Positions 16,887 to 25,382 of a stretch of DNA of 64,000 nt are shown in pieces. The notes beneath the pieces are model-generated. The model made no database searches. It saw only the letters and a list, made by a program, of their open reading frames with translations, and was not told where the DNA came from. Made by a program: the position numbers and the translations under genes. The stretch lies in NCBI RefSeq assembly GCF_000025705.1, contig NC_013959.1, forward strand, positions 1,789,063-1,853,062. Direction: 5' to 3'. Source of the stretch: Sideroxydans lithotrophicus ES-1. Its GTDB lineage: Bacteria > Pseudomonadota > Gammaproteobacteria > Burkholderiales > Gallionellaceae. Within the stretch, counting starts at the first letter, position 1. Every line of letters begins with the position of its first letter.

Positions 16887-18868
16887 GCGGCATTCTCCTT
16901 CAATTGCTCACTTCCTGTGATCACAGCCTGTGCCTTGCGTGCGTGGATACGATAACGACGATCGCTGATCGCCAGGATGCCGCCGAAAGCCATCATCAGG
17001 CAACCGAACCATATCCAGTCTACGAAAGGCTTGATATAGACCCGCACCGCCCATGCCTTGGTGCCAGGAATCGGCTCTCCCAGTGACACATAGAGATCGC
17101 GCAATAGCCCGGGTTGGATGGAAGCCTCGGTCATAGGCATGCCGGACACGTTGTACTGGCGTTTTTCGGGATGCAGCGCGGTAACCAGTTTGCCATTCTT
17201 GATGACACTCACCTGGCCTTGCGATGCAACATAGTTAGGACCGGGAACATCGATCACTCCATCAAAACGGAACTCATATCCACCAGCCTCGACAGTGTCG
17301 CCGACATCCATACGGACGTCACGTTCGGTCTCATAACCTTTCACCATGGTCACGCCAATGATGAAAACGGCGATGCCAAGGTGGGCCAGCAGCATCCCGT
17401 AGTAACTGCGTGAAGGAATCTTCAAACGGTCCAGCAAATCGCCGGAACCGGCGATACGTTTGCGCAAATCGAGCAGTGTGGTGGTGATGACCCACGCTGC
17501 CAGCAGCAAACCCAGGGCGATGAGCGGGGTCCATTGCCCCATGACCAGTGGCAACAATAAGGCGATGACCATGCTGGCTCCAAATGCCCAGCGCACGCGC
17601 TGCCAGATGTCCGGCACGCTGGCATGCTTCCATCGTGCGATCGGTCCCAGGCCCATCATCATCACTAACGGCGCCATCAGGGGCACGAACACGGTATTGA
17701 AGTACGGTGGGCCCACGGAAAGTTTGCCGAAACCAAGCGCATCCATGAACAGCGGATACAGCGTTCCCAGGAACACCGACGCGGATGCCACCGATAGCAA
17801 TACGTTGTTGGCAAGCAGCATGGACTCACGCGAGACAAGGTCGAATTTGCCGCCCAAACCGATCTTGGGAGCCCGCCATGCGAACAAAAGCAGCGACGAT
17901 CCGATGACCACCACCAGGAAAGTAAGAATGAAGACGCCTCGTTTGGGGTCGGTCGCAAAAGCATGCACCGAAGTCAGCACACCCGAGCGCACGAGGAACG
18001 TTCCCAACAGACTCAGCGAGAAAGCCGCGATCGCCAGCAATACAGTCCAGCTCTTGAATGCGGCGCGCTTTTCCGTCACCGCCAAGGAGTGGATCAATGC
18101 AGTACCGGCCAGCCATGGCATGAACGAAGCGTTCTCGACCGGATCCCAGAACCACCAGCCGCCCCAGCCCAATTCATAGTAAGCCCACGCGCTGCCCAGC
18201 ATGATGCCGATAGTGAGGAAGACCCATGCCACGGTCGTCCAGGGACGCGACCAGCGCGCCCAGGTCGAATCGAGTTTGCCGCCCAGAAGTGCAGATAGCG
18301 CAAACGCAAACGCCACGGAGAAGCCTACGTAGCCCATGTACAGCATGGGTGGATGGATCACCAAACCAGGGTCTTGCAACAGCGGATTCAGGTCGCGCCC
18401 ATCCATCGCTGCCGGCAACAGGCGATCAAACGGGTTGGACGTAAGCAGCATGAACAGCAGGAAGCCTGTGGATATCAAACCCATCACGCCGATCACCCGC
18501 GCCAGCATCTCTTGCGGCAGGTGGCGGCTGAACGTGGCGACCGCGACAGTCCACACGGTCAGTATGAATGTCCACAGCAGCAGCGATCCTTCATGACCGC
18601 CCCATAATGCAGCAACGCGGTACTGGATCGGCAATTGCGAATTGGAATGCTCCGCCACATACAGCACGGAAAAGTCGTTACCCACGAAGGAGTGCACCAG
18701 ACAAACAATGGCAATGAGGACGATGAAGAACTGTCCGACTGCCAAAGGCCGTGCCGTGGACATCATCACCGGATTGTTGCGTGCGGCACCGATGATGGGC
18801 AATACGCCCTGGATCATTGCAAGGAACAAGGCGACGATGAGTGCAAAATTACCGATCTCTGGAATCAT
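16883..18868 (-). CDS. ccmF: Cytochrome c haem lyase subunit CcmF
   Basis: A large polytopic membrane protein (661 residues, about 15 helices) that takes haem from holo-CcmE and attaches it to apocytochrome c with CcmH/CcmI. It contains the tryptophan-rich WWD segment WGGWWFWDPVENASFMPW, the preceding DPGLVIHPPMLYMGYVG with conserved His, and GTFLVRSGVLTSVHAFA with another haem-ligand-type His. Length is typical. It starts 16 bases after ccmE and overlaps ccmG by four bases. Confidence 0.96.
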   Translation of the reverse strand: MIPEIGNFALIVALFLAMIQGVLPIIGAARNNPVMMSTARPLAVGQFFIVLIAIVCLVHSFVGNDFSVLYVAEHSNSQLPIQYRVAALWGGHEGSLLLWTFILTVWTVAVATFSRHLPQEMLARVIGVMGLISTGFLLFMLLTSNPFDRLLPAAMDGRDLNPLLQDPGLVIHPPMLYMGYVGFSVAFAFALSALLGGKLDSTWARWSRPWTTVAWVFLTIGIMLGSAWAYYELGWGGWWFWDPVENASFMPWLAGTALIHSLAVTEKRAAFKSWTVLLAIAAFSLSLLGTFLVRSGVLTSVHAFATDPKRGVFILTFLVVVIGSSLLLFAWRAPKIGLGGKFDLVSRESMLLANNVLLSVASASVFLGTLYPLFMDALGFGKLSVGPPYFNTVFVPLMAPLVMMMGLGPIARWKHASVPDIWQRVRWAFGASMVIALLLPLVMGQWTPLIALGLLLAAWVITTTLLDLRKRIAGSGDLLDRLKIPSRSYYGMLLAHLGIAVFIIGVTMVKGYETERDVRMDVGDTVEAGGYEFRFDGVIDVPGPNYVASQGQVSVIKNGKLVTALHPEKRQYNVSGMPMTEASIQPGLLRDLYVSLGEPIPGTKAWAVRVYIKPFVDWIWFGCLMMAFGGILAISDRRYRIHARKAQAVITGSEQLKENAA

Positions 18869-18884
18869 ACTGAGGCTCTCAAAA

Positions 18885-19379
18885 TTATTTATCTACAGGA
18901 ACTGCAGCGGATGGGCTGTTGCCAGCCTGCAACGGTGCGGCTTTGGCAGCTTCGGCAGCTTTGGCCTTTTTCAATGCATCAGCCGCCTCTGGTGGCATAT
19001 AGTTTTCATCATGCTTGGCCAGCACTTCTTCGGCATGGAAAACGTTACCCTCTTCCAGTTTGCCTTGGGCAACCACCCCTTTTCCCTCCTTGAACAGATC
19101 CGGAAGGATGCCTTTATAGACCACCGCCATCGTTTTGAATGTGTCTGTGATGTTGAAATGCACGGTCAATCCATCATTTTCGCGCTTCAAACTCCCCGAC
19201 TCTACCAGGCCACCGATGCGGAAGCTGCGATTTTGCGGCGCTTCCTTGTTGTAAACCTGGGTCGGGGTGAAATACAGGCTGACGTTGTTCTTCAGTGCAA
19301 ACAGCACCAGACCAACTGCCGCACCAACCAGCACGAGCCCTCCAACGATGAACCACAATCTTTTCTTCCTAGGTGTCAT
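18885..19379 (-). CDS. ccmE: Haem chaperone CcmE
   Basis: A periplasmic, membrane-anchored haem carrier that binds haem covalently through a histidine and passes it to CcmF. The 164-residue protein has an N-terminal anchor ([22 protein letters not shown]), an OB-fold core ([33 protein letters not shown]) and the motif [12 protein letters not shown], whose H123 is the covalent haem site with Y127 nearby. The Ala/Lys-rich tail is unremarkable. The start overlaps the ccmD stop by four bases. Confidence 0.96.
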   Translation of the reverse strand: MTPRKKRLWFIVGGLVLVGAAVGLVLFALKNNVSLYFTPTQVYNKEAPQNRSFRIGGLVESGSLKRENDGLTVHFNITDTFKTMAVVYKGILPDLFKEGKGVVAQGKLEEGNVFHAEEVLAKHDENYMPPEAADALKKAKAAEAAKAAPLQAGNSPSAAVPVDK

Positions 19380-19561
19380 GCCGCTTCCCCTGTTCCGTCT
19401 TCACCCATCTCTTTATTCATCAAACGCAATTCGCGCAACACATTCTTTCTGCGGTTGCGCACCATGGCGATCTCGACAGCAAACACAAAAAATGCCAGCC
19501 CGTACGATCCCCATACGTAAAAAGCGTAACCGTTCATGGCAAAAAAATCAGCCCAGTTCAT
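19376..19561 (-). CDS. ccmD: Haem exporter accessory protein CcmD
   Basis: A 61-residue, single-helix membrane protein that helps release holo-CcmE from the CcmABC complex. The family pattern is clear: [22 protein letters not shown] then a positively charged cytoplasmic tail ([14 protein letters not shown]). It follows ccmC after 93 bases, an unusually wide gap for this operon in which I see no gene. It overlaps ccmE by four bases. Confidence 0.9.
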   Translation of the reverse strand: MNWADFFAMNGYAFYVWGSYGLAFFVFAVEIAMVRNRRKNVLRELRLMNKEMGEDGTGEAA

Positions 19562-19654
19562 TGCTGCACCTCCGACACTTTACTGGCATAGCCAGCAGAT
19601 TGCGGGGGAGGTGCAATGCAGCCATTCCCGCACCCGTCACATTCTTGCACCGTG

Positions 19655-20392
19655 TCATGGCTGCACCTCCTTGAGGCTGTTCACCCATTGCGTATTGGCT
19701 TCACGCTCCAGAATGATGCTGCGCACACGTGCCAGACTGACGGCAATTGCATACAGCCAGCAGGCGATCAATAACGAGAACATGGCTTGCTGCATGGCGA
19801 TATGCATCGTGGTTCCGCTGAACTTGATCGTCGAGCCCTGATGCAGGGTATTCCACCACTTCACCGAAAAATAGATGATCGGCACGTTCACCGATCCGAC
19901 GATTGCCAGCAAGGCGCTGGCTTTGTCCGCGCGGCGCGGATCGTCGATGGATGCCTGCAGGGCGATGAAGCCCAGGTAGAGGAACAGCAGGATCAATTCG
20001 GAGGTCAAGCGCGCATCCCACACCCACCATGCCCCCCACATCGGCTTGCCCCATAGCGCGCCTGTCCATAGCGAGATAAATGCAAACAGCGCACCAGTCG
20101 GCGCGAGGGATTGCGCCATCATGGAAGAAAGCCGGGTATTGAATATCAGCCCCAATGCAGCATATCCGGCCATAACCAGGTAAATGAACATGGACAGGAT
20201 GGAAGCCGGGACATGAATGAACATGATGCGATAAGCTTCGCTTTGCACAGCATCGGTCGGCGCCACGAAAAAGCCTATGTATAAGCCGATCACGAACAAG
20301 ATCGCTGCCGGCCATGCAAAGAAAGGGATCAGCTTGCCTGCCAGACCGTAAAATGTGGTCGGTGCCGAGTATTTGAACCAGTTGATTGCCAA
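19655..20392 (-). CDS. ccmC: Haem exporter membrane protein CcmC
   Basis: A six-helix membrane protein (245 residues) that loads haem onto CcmE. It has the WWD motif (WGAWWVWDARLTSELILL) and conserved periplasmic histidines (IMFIHVPASILSMF; WWNTLHQGST). I chose the TTG at 20392 (protein MAINWFKYSAPTTFYGL) four bases after ccmB; the frame stays open further upstream but that would lie inside ccmB and add a nonsense Arg-rich stretch. Confidence 0.93.
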   Translation of the reverse strand: MAINWFKYSAPTTFYGLAGKLIPFFAWPAAILFVIGLYIGFFVAPTDAVQSEAYRIMFIHVPASILSMFIYLVMAGYAALGLIFNTRLSSMMAQSLAPTGALFAFISLWTGALWGKPMWGAWWVWDARLTSELILLFLYLGFIALQASIDDPRRADKASALLAIVGSVNVPIIYFSVKWWNTLHQGSTIKFSGTTMHIAMQQAMFSLLIACWLYAIAVSLARVRSIILEREANTQWVNSLKEVQP

Positions 20393-20396
20393 ATCT

Positions 20397-21080
20397 CTAC
20401 TCCATAGAAATACGTAACGCCTGCGCCGCCACGAACGGCGTGAATACCAGGGCAAACAGCATAAAAGCCCCCAGCAAAGACAGGTTGGAAACAGCACTCA
20501 TACCGCTGGTGACCGCCTCCACCGCACCCGTACCGAATATCAGCACCGGGATGCAAAGCGGCAACACCAGCAACGACACCAGCACGCCGCCTCCGCGCAA
20601 ACCCAAGGTAAGCGCCGCGCCTATAGCGCCAATCATGCTAAGTATGGGCGTACCCAGCAATAACGCCAGCATCAACATCCACAATGCCTGCGCAGACATA
20701 TCGAATTGCAATCCCAGCACTGGCGCGATCAATACCAACGGGAGGCCGGACAGCATCCAATGCGCCATGATCTTTCCTAGCACAAGTACGGTGAGCGACT
20801 GCGGCGCGAGCAACATCTGCTCCAATGTTCCGTCCAGATAGTCCGCTGAAAACATCCTTGGCAGCGACAACATGGAAGCCAACAAGGCGGCGACCCACAC
20901 CACACCGGATGCCATCTTTCGCAACATCTCGGATTCCGGCCCGACTCCCAATGGGAACAGGCTTGCCACCATCACGAAAAAGATCAGCGTGGTCAGGACA
21001 TCTGCGCGTCGGCGCATCGCCAAGAGCAAATCTCTCCGGATCACCAATCCCATCAATCCGAACAGCGAGAGTTTCCTCAT
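20397..21080 (-). CDS. ccmB: Haem exporter permease CcmB
   Basis: The ABC-type permease partner of CcmA, 227 residues with six membrane helices, needed for release of haem-loaded CcmE. Recognisable family segments are VIRRDLLLAMRRRADVLTTLIFF at the N-terminus, FSADYLDGTLEQMLLAPQ and GLRGGGVLVSLLVLPLCIPVLIFG. It overlaps ccmA by four bases and is followed after four bases by ccmC. Confidence 0.95.
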   Translation of the reverse strand: MRKLSLFGLMGLVIRRDLLLAMRRRADVLTTLIFFVMVASLFPLGVGPESEMLRKMASGVVWVAALLASMLSLPRMFSADYLDGTLEQMLLAPQSLTVLVLGKIMAHWMLSGLPLVLIAPVLGLQFDMSAQALWMLMLALLLGTPILSMIGAIGAALTLGLRGGGVLVSLLVLPLCIPVLIFGTGAVEAVTSGMSAVSNLSLLGAFMLFALVFTPFVAAQALRISME

Positions 21081-21691
21081 GACAGTGCCAGTTGACGAGT
21101 CTGAACACCTTCCACATGCAAGGGTTGGTGCGTAGTAAAAATCGCCATGCCACCCTTCGACAGATGTTCGCCAATTAGTTCCTGCATCAAGCCCACTGCC
21201 CCCACGTCAAGTGCGGTCAATGGTTCATCCAGTATCCACAAATGCGCATCACCTATCAACAAACGGGCCAATGCAACCCTTCGACGCTGCCCTTGTGACA
21301 GCACTTTCACCGGCAAATGTTCTCGGCGCTGCAAACCCATGCGCCTTAATGCGGCGGCAGCTTGTTGTTCGGATACCGTATAACCCGCCAGTCCGGCGCT
21401 CATCTGCAAATTTTCAAGTGCATTCAACTCGTCCTTGATCGCGTTCAAATGGCCAATATACAGCAGCTCGGCATAGTAATCTTCACCCAGTTCGCGTACA
21501 CGTTTGCCGCACCAGAGAATCTCACCTTCTTCAGGCTGAATGAAGCCGCACAACGTGCGCAGCAAACTGGTCTTGCCGCTACCGTTTGCCCCCTGTACCT
21601 GCATGATCTCTCCGGCCTGGAGCGTGAAACTCAATCCGGAAAACAAACGATGATCGCCGCGACTGCACGCAAGATTGCCGACTTCCAGCAT
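21077..21691 (-). CDS. ccmA: Haem exporter ATP-binding protein CcmA
   Basis: The ABC ATPase of the CcmAB(CD) complex; ATP hydrolysis drives release of haem-CcmE. The 204-residue product carries Walker A GANGSGKTSLL, the signature LSQGQRRRVALARLL, Walker B LWILDEPLTALD and the H-loop TTHQPL. It is the first gene of the nine-gene ccm operon. No purine-rich ribosome site is visible before ATG 21691. Confidence 0.95.
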   Translation of the reverse strand: MLEVGNLACSRGDHRLFSGLSFTLQAGEIMQVQGANGSGKTSLLRTLCGFIQPEEGEILWCGKRVRELGEDYYAELLYIGHLNAIKDELNALENLQMSAGLAGYTVSEQQAAAALRRMGLQRREHLPVKVLSQGQRRRVALARLLIGDAHLWILDEPLTALDVGAVGLMQELIGEHLSKGGMAIFTTHQPLHVEGVQTRQLALS

Positions 21692-21720
21692 GAAGGAAAA
21701 TCCGAAATGAACAGTTGGGA

Positions 21721-21726
21721 ATTATA
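21721..21726 (-). promoter_or_regulatory. Candidate -10 element for the ccm operon
   Basis: On the minus strand this reads TATAAT, 30 bases upstream of the ccmA start. Seventeen bases further upstream the sequence GTGAAG is a poor -35. The divergent fabI gene has its own -10 candidate about 200 bases away. Confidence 0.45.
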
Positions 21727-21922
21727 TACGATTAAGCGTCGAGCTTCACTTCACCGGAACTTCACAAATTTCAGATATGCGCCAAGTATCCCCTTAAAGT
21801 TTCAGGCAAAAAATCACCCCACCAAGCAAAGTTGAGGCGAACCATCCGGGCTTGGCAGAAACCAGCCCTGCAACTCCAATCCGGATATCAGGCGAACACA
21901 TCAGTGCTGACGATCACAGGGT

Positions 21923-21928
21923 TATAAT
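21923..21928 (+). promoter_or_regulatory. Candidate -10 element for fabI
   Basis: TATAAT lies 37 bases upstream of the fabI ATG. No convincing -35 hexamer is at the expected distance. The gap 21692-21964 between divergent ccmA and fabI holds no gene. Confidence 0.4.
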
Positions 21929-21964
21929 CAGCAATCTTTATATCAACCATTTGCGGGAAACAAC

Positions 21965-22750
21965 ATGGGATTTTTGGCAAATAAGCGCATTCTTGTTACC
22001 GGCATGATCAGCAACCGCTCCATAGCCTATGGGGTCGCACAAGCCATGAGTCGCCAAGGCGCGCAGCTCGCCTTTACATATCAGGGGGAACGCGTAAAAG
22101 AGCGTGTAACGGAAATGGCCAAGGAATTTGGCAGCGAGCTGGCATTTCCATGCGATGTATCCTCAGACGCTGAAATTGAAAAGCTTTTCGTCGACCTGAG
22201 CAAACACTGGGATAAATTCGACGGGTTTGTGCATGCAATCGCATTTGCTCCGCGCGAGGCGCTGGATGGAGAGTTTCTGGATGGATTCAGCCGGGAGGCA
22301 TTCCGAACAGCACACGACATCAGTGCCTACAGTTTCCCGGCCATGGCCAAGGTCGCCTTGCCTTACCTGAACGAAAAGTCTGCGCTACTGACCATGAGTT
22401 ACCTGGGCGCAGTGCGCACCATGCCGCACTACAATGTGATGGGAATGGCCAAAGCCAGCCTCGAAGCCAGCGTGCGATACCTGGCCATGGATCTGGGACG
22501 CAAAGGAATACGTGCCAATGCCATATCTGCCGGCCCCATCAAGACTCTGGCTGCCGCCGGCATTGGCGATTTTGCCAAGCTGCTTTCATACAATGCCAAG
22601 CATGCGCCGCTCAAACGCAATGTCACGATTGAAGAGGTCGGCAACGTGGCAGCGTTCTTGTGCAGCGATCTTGCCAGCGGCATCACCGGCGAAATAACAT
22701 ATGTAGACGGTGGATTCAACACCACTTCACTCGGCACGACCGAAGCCTGA
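21965..22750 (+). CDS. fabI: Enoyl-[acyl-carrier-protein] reductase (NADH) FabI
   Basis: Reduces trans-2-enoyl-ACP to acyl-ACP, the last step of each fatty-acid elongation cycle; cytoplasmic SDR-family enzyme. The 261-residue protein has the cofactor loop [13 protein letters not shown] and the catalytic residues at the same positions as E. coli FabI: Y146, Y156 and K163 in [36 protein letters not shown] is the substrate-loop region. E. coli-like FabI has G93 in the triclosan pocket region; here [13 protein letters not shown] is conventional. Single gene, followed by a terminator. Confidence 0.97.
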   Translation: MGFLANKRILVTGMISNRSIAYGVAQAMSRQGAQLAFTYQGERVKERVTEMAKEFGSELAFPCDVSSDAEIEKLFVDLSKHWDKFDGFVHAIAFAPREALDGEFLDGFSREAFRTAHDISAYSFPAMAKVALPYLNEKSALLTMSYLGAVRTMPHYNVMGMAKASLEASVRYLAMDLGRKGIRANAISAGPIKTLAAAGIGDFAKLLSYNAKHAPLKRNVTIEEVGNVAAFLCSDLASGITGEITYVDGGFNTTSLGTTEA

Positions 22751-22767
22751 CACTACGTTTGCAAATA

Positions 22768-22793
22768 AAACGCCGCTCAGTTGAGCGGCGTTT
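22768..22793. terminator. Bidirectional terminator between fabI and ppiD
   Basis: AAACGCCGCTCA and TGAGCGGCGTTT form a 12-bp stem around GT. The minus-strand side continues TTTTATTTG, the plus side TTTCATG. It lies 17 bases after fabI and 27 bases after the ppiD stop, so it serves both convergent genes. Confidence 0.9.
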
Positions 22794-22819
22794 CATGTTA
22801 GCCCTGAGACTCGTAGCGA

Positions 22820-24706
22820 TTACTTCTTTTCTTCCGCCGCGAACTCCTTCATTGTGATACTGGCCCGCTTTCTCGCATCTTCCATATAGGCCCGCCACAG
22901 CGCATCGCCTGTTATCTGGCGAATCTGTTGTTCATAACGAGCTATCTTTCCTTCATCGACTGTCGCAGCATCCTTGACTTCATCAATGCGAGCCAATTTG
23001 AAACCGCTTGCACTGTCGACACCAACATAGGCAGGTAATTTGCTTGTATCAGCACTAAATATGGCCTGCAGCAGCTCAGGATCGATGTTCGAACGCTGAT
23101 TGCGAGTGATGCTTTGAGCAGCCGTCCACTTCACGCCAGGCTTCTCACCATGCTGCAACTTGCCCAGAAAATCCCTGCCTTGCTGCCTCGCCAGTTCCGA
23201 AGCCTGCAATTGCAGGAGCTTTTGCTGGATAGCAGCAGATACTTCCGTCAAAGGACGTACGCTTGCCGGCTTGTAGTCCGTTACCCTGGCAGCCAACAAC
23301 TTGTTGGGGCCGACCTCCAATGCTGCAGTATTGCGTTTGTTTTTTATCGCATCATCCGAAAACACCGCCTGCAATACTTTGTCCGTCCACAATCCTGCAG
23401 GTGGCTGCCCCTTGCTCAGCCATACACCTTGCTGCACCGATAATTTTGCCAGTTCTGCAGCCGGCTTCAGACTGTCGCTTTGCTCATAGACGGTATTGTT
23501 GAATTTCTCCGCCAGCTCGGCGAACATGTCATTGGCGCGCTGCAACTTCAGTTGCTGGATGATCATGTCCCTGACTTCAGCCAAGGCCTGGATCTTGGCC
23601 GGCTTTACAGCAATCAGTTTGATGATGTGATATCCAAAGTCTGTCTGTACCAAGTCGCTCACTTGTCCGACTTTAAGGCTGAACACACTGTCTTCGAACG
23701 GCTTCACCATCGCACCGCGTCCGAACTCCCCCAGATCTCCGCCATTTGATGCCGAACCCGGGTCTTGCGAATACTGTTTAGCCAACGCGGCAAACTTGGC
23801 CGGAGATTGCTTTACCAGCTTCAATATCTGTTCCGCCTTGGTCCGTGCCGCCTGCTTCTCTGCATCCGAAGCCTGCTTCGGAACTGTAATCAGGATGTGT
23901 GCTGCATGTCGCTGTTCTTGCGTTCCAAAGTCTGCCTGGTGTTCTTCGTAGTACTGTTTTACCTCTTCATCTCTCACCTTCACCTGTGACAGCAAAGAGT
24001 CTGACGACAGCACCACGTATTGAACCTGAGCGCGTTCCGGCAGCTGGAATTCTTGCAAATTCTTATTGTAATATTCACTGACAGCACCATCGGATAATTT
24101 GACCTGCTTCACAAATGCCGCAGCATCAAGGTCGGCAATAGCCACAACTCGTTGCTGTTCGTTCAGGTGTATCAGTTTTTCGGCTATCGATTCAGGGGCG
24201 TATCCGTTCTGGGTATACGATTCCGTCAATTGCTGAAGAAGCACAGCCTGGCGTATTTCAGCATCGAAGCCTGATGGGGTCTTGCCCTTGTCTCTAAGCA
24301 CCGCCTCGTAGCGTTGCCTGTCGAATCTGCCATCCTGCTGGAAGGCGCCGATATTGACGATAATTTGCCCAACCTGCTCATCAGTGATGCTTAGACCAAC
24401 CTTTTTCGCCTCCATCGCCATCAGATGTTGCGTAACCAATCTGTCCAACAGCGAAAACTTGATTTCCGGCTTATCGAAAAATGCAGGGTCAAAATTGGCG
24501 CCGGCCATTTCACGAACACGTTGCTGTTGCTGATTCATCGCGCTATCGAATTCCTGCTGTCCGATCTTTTCACCGTTTACGGTCGCCAGCGGCGCGGTAC
24601 CACTTGAATTCCGGTATGAAGTCACACCCCAAAATGCGAAAGGTAAAATGATCAGTGCCAATACGATCTGCACCAGCCTTCTCTTTTCTTGCACAAAATC
24701 GAACAT
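22820..24706 (-). CDS. ppiD: Periplasmic folding chaperone / PPIase PpiD
   Basis: A membrane-anchored periplasmic chaperone (628 residues, usual about 620) that meets proteins leaving the Sec translocon. Residues 12-31 form the anchor ([20 protein letters not shown]), about 35-180 a SurA-like N-domain ([17 protein letters not shown]), and about 265-360 a parvulin domain ([12 protein letters not shown] ... [32 protein letters not shown]). Other PpiD proteins often have a weak or inactive parvulin domain, so the chaperone role is the safer claim. It is downstream of tRNA-Val and tRNA-Asp in the classic lon-hupB-ppiD arrangement. Confidence 0.93.
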   Translation of the reverse strand: MFDFVQEKRRLVQIVLALIILPFAFWGVTSYRNSSGTAPLATVNGEKIGQQEFDSAMNQQQQRVREMAGANFDPAFFDKPEIKFSLLDRLVTQHLMAMEAKKVGLSITDEQVGQIIVNIGAFQQDGRFDRQRYEAVLRDKGKTPSGFDAEIRQAVLLQQLTESYTQNGYAPESIAEKLIHLNEQQRVVAIADLDAAAFVKQVKLSDGAVSEYYNKNLQEFQLPERAQVQYVVLSSDSLLSQVKVRDEEVKQYYEEHQADFGTQEQRHAAHILITVPKQASDAEKQAARTKAEQILKLVKQSPAKFAALAKQYSQDPGSASNGGDLGEFGRGAMVKPFEDSVFSLKVGQVSDLVQTDFGYHIIKLIAVKPAKIQALAEVRDMIIQQLKLQRANDMFAELAEKFNNTVYEQSDSLKPAAELAKLSVQQGVWLSKGQPPAGLWTDKVLQAVFSDDAIKNKRNTAALEVGPNKLLAARVTDYKPASVRPLTEVSAAIQQKLLQLQASELARQQGRDFLGKLQHGEKPGVKWTAAQSITRNQRSNIDPELLQAIFSADTSKLPAYVGVDSASGFKLARIDEVKDAATVDEGKIARYEQQIRQITGDALWRAYMEDARKRASITMKEFAAEEKK

Positions 24707-24782
24707 AACATCCTACCCGAAAGAACGGACGTCACTTCGGACATCCCATATGAAAAAAGGCGAACTTTCGTTCGCCTCTGTT

Positions 24783-24859
24783 TGGCGGAGTGGACGGGAC
24801 TCGAACCCGCGACCCCCGGCGTGACAGGCCGGTATTCTAACCAACTGAACTACCACTCC
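24783..24859 (-). tRNA. tRNA-Asp (anticodon GTC)
   Basis: A 77-base tRNA with encoded CCA on the minus strand. Acceptor GGAGTGG pairs with CCACTCC; the D arm GTTC region, anticodon loop CTGTCAC with GTC, and T arm GCGGG-TTCGAGT-CCCGT are all present. It is 33 bases downstream of tRNA-Val. Confidence 0.97.
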
Positions 24860-24892
24860 AAAACTTTTACTGCTGTTACAACATAAAACCAC

Positions 24893-24968
24893 TGGTGGGT
24901 GCTGACGGGATCGAACCGCCGACAATCGCCTTGTAAGGGCGGTGCTCTACCAGCTGAGCTAAGCACCC
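24893..24968 (-). tRNA. tRNA-Val (anticodon TAC)
   Basis: A 76-base tRNA with encoded CCA on the minus strand. Acceptor GGGTGCT pairs with AGCACCC; anticodon loop CTTACAA holds TAC; the T arm is GGCGG-TTCGATC-CCGTC, whose inner G-C pairs include one wobble. It lies 11 bases after hupB and is probably cotranscribed with it and with tRNA-Asp. Confidence 0.96.
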
Positions 24969-24979
24969 GACAAAGACGA

Positions 24980-25255
24980 CTAGTTTACAGCATCTTTCAA
25001 ACCTTTGCCAGCGCGGAATTTAGGAACTTTAGCAGCCTTGATTTTAATTGTGGCGCCAGTGCGGGGATTACGGCCATTACGTGCAGCGCGCTTACCAACG
25101 TAGAACGTGCCAAAACCAACCAAGCTTACGAGTTCACCCTTTTTCAGAGACTTCTTGATGGATTCGATTGTCGCGTCCAATGCACGCCCAGCTGCGGCCT
25201 TGGAAATGTCAGCGGATTTAGCAATTGCTTCGATCAGATCAGATTTATTACTCAC
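24980..25255 (-). CDS. hupB: HU family nucleoid protein, beta type
   Basis: A 91-residue histone-like DNA-bending protein of the nucleoid. The whole sequence follows [42 protein letters not shown], the DNA-intercalating arm [11 protein letters not shown] and the tail [16 protein letters not shown] good ribosome site (AAAGGGGAATCGC) precedes the ATG. It has its own sigma70 promoter (see 25307-25335) and lies in the standard position after lon. Confidence 0.97.
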   Translation of the reverse strand: MSNKSDLIEAIAKSADISKAAAGRALDATIESIKKSLKKGELVSLVGFGTFYVGKRAARNGRNPRTGATIKIKAAKVPKFRAGKGLKDAVN

Positions 25256-25306
25256 GCGATTCCCCTTTGCTTGTTAGTTGAGAACACAGGAAAGCCCTGC
25301 AACGGC

Positions 25307-25335
25307 TTTATATCAAGGGTTTTTGGGCCGGTCAA
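25307..25335 (-). promoter_or_regulatory. Sigma70 promoter of hupB
   Basis: On the minus strand TTGACC (25330-25335), a 17-base spacer and TATAAA (25307-25312) form a near-consensus sigma70 promoter ending 51 bases upstream of the hupB start. This is the best sigma70 match found in the window. Confidence 0.85.
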
Positions 25336-25344
25336 GCAATTGCA

Positions 25345-25361
25345 AAAACTTTTTAAGTTTT
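25345..25361 (-). terminator. AT-rich hairpin after lon
   Basis: AAAACTT and AAGTTTT form a weak 7-bp stem around three bases, 21 bases downstream of the lon stop and just upstream of the hupB -35 box. The low GC content makes it a poor terminator. Confidence 0.3.
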
Positions 25362-25382
25362 CGAACGCCTTGCCAGCCCGCG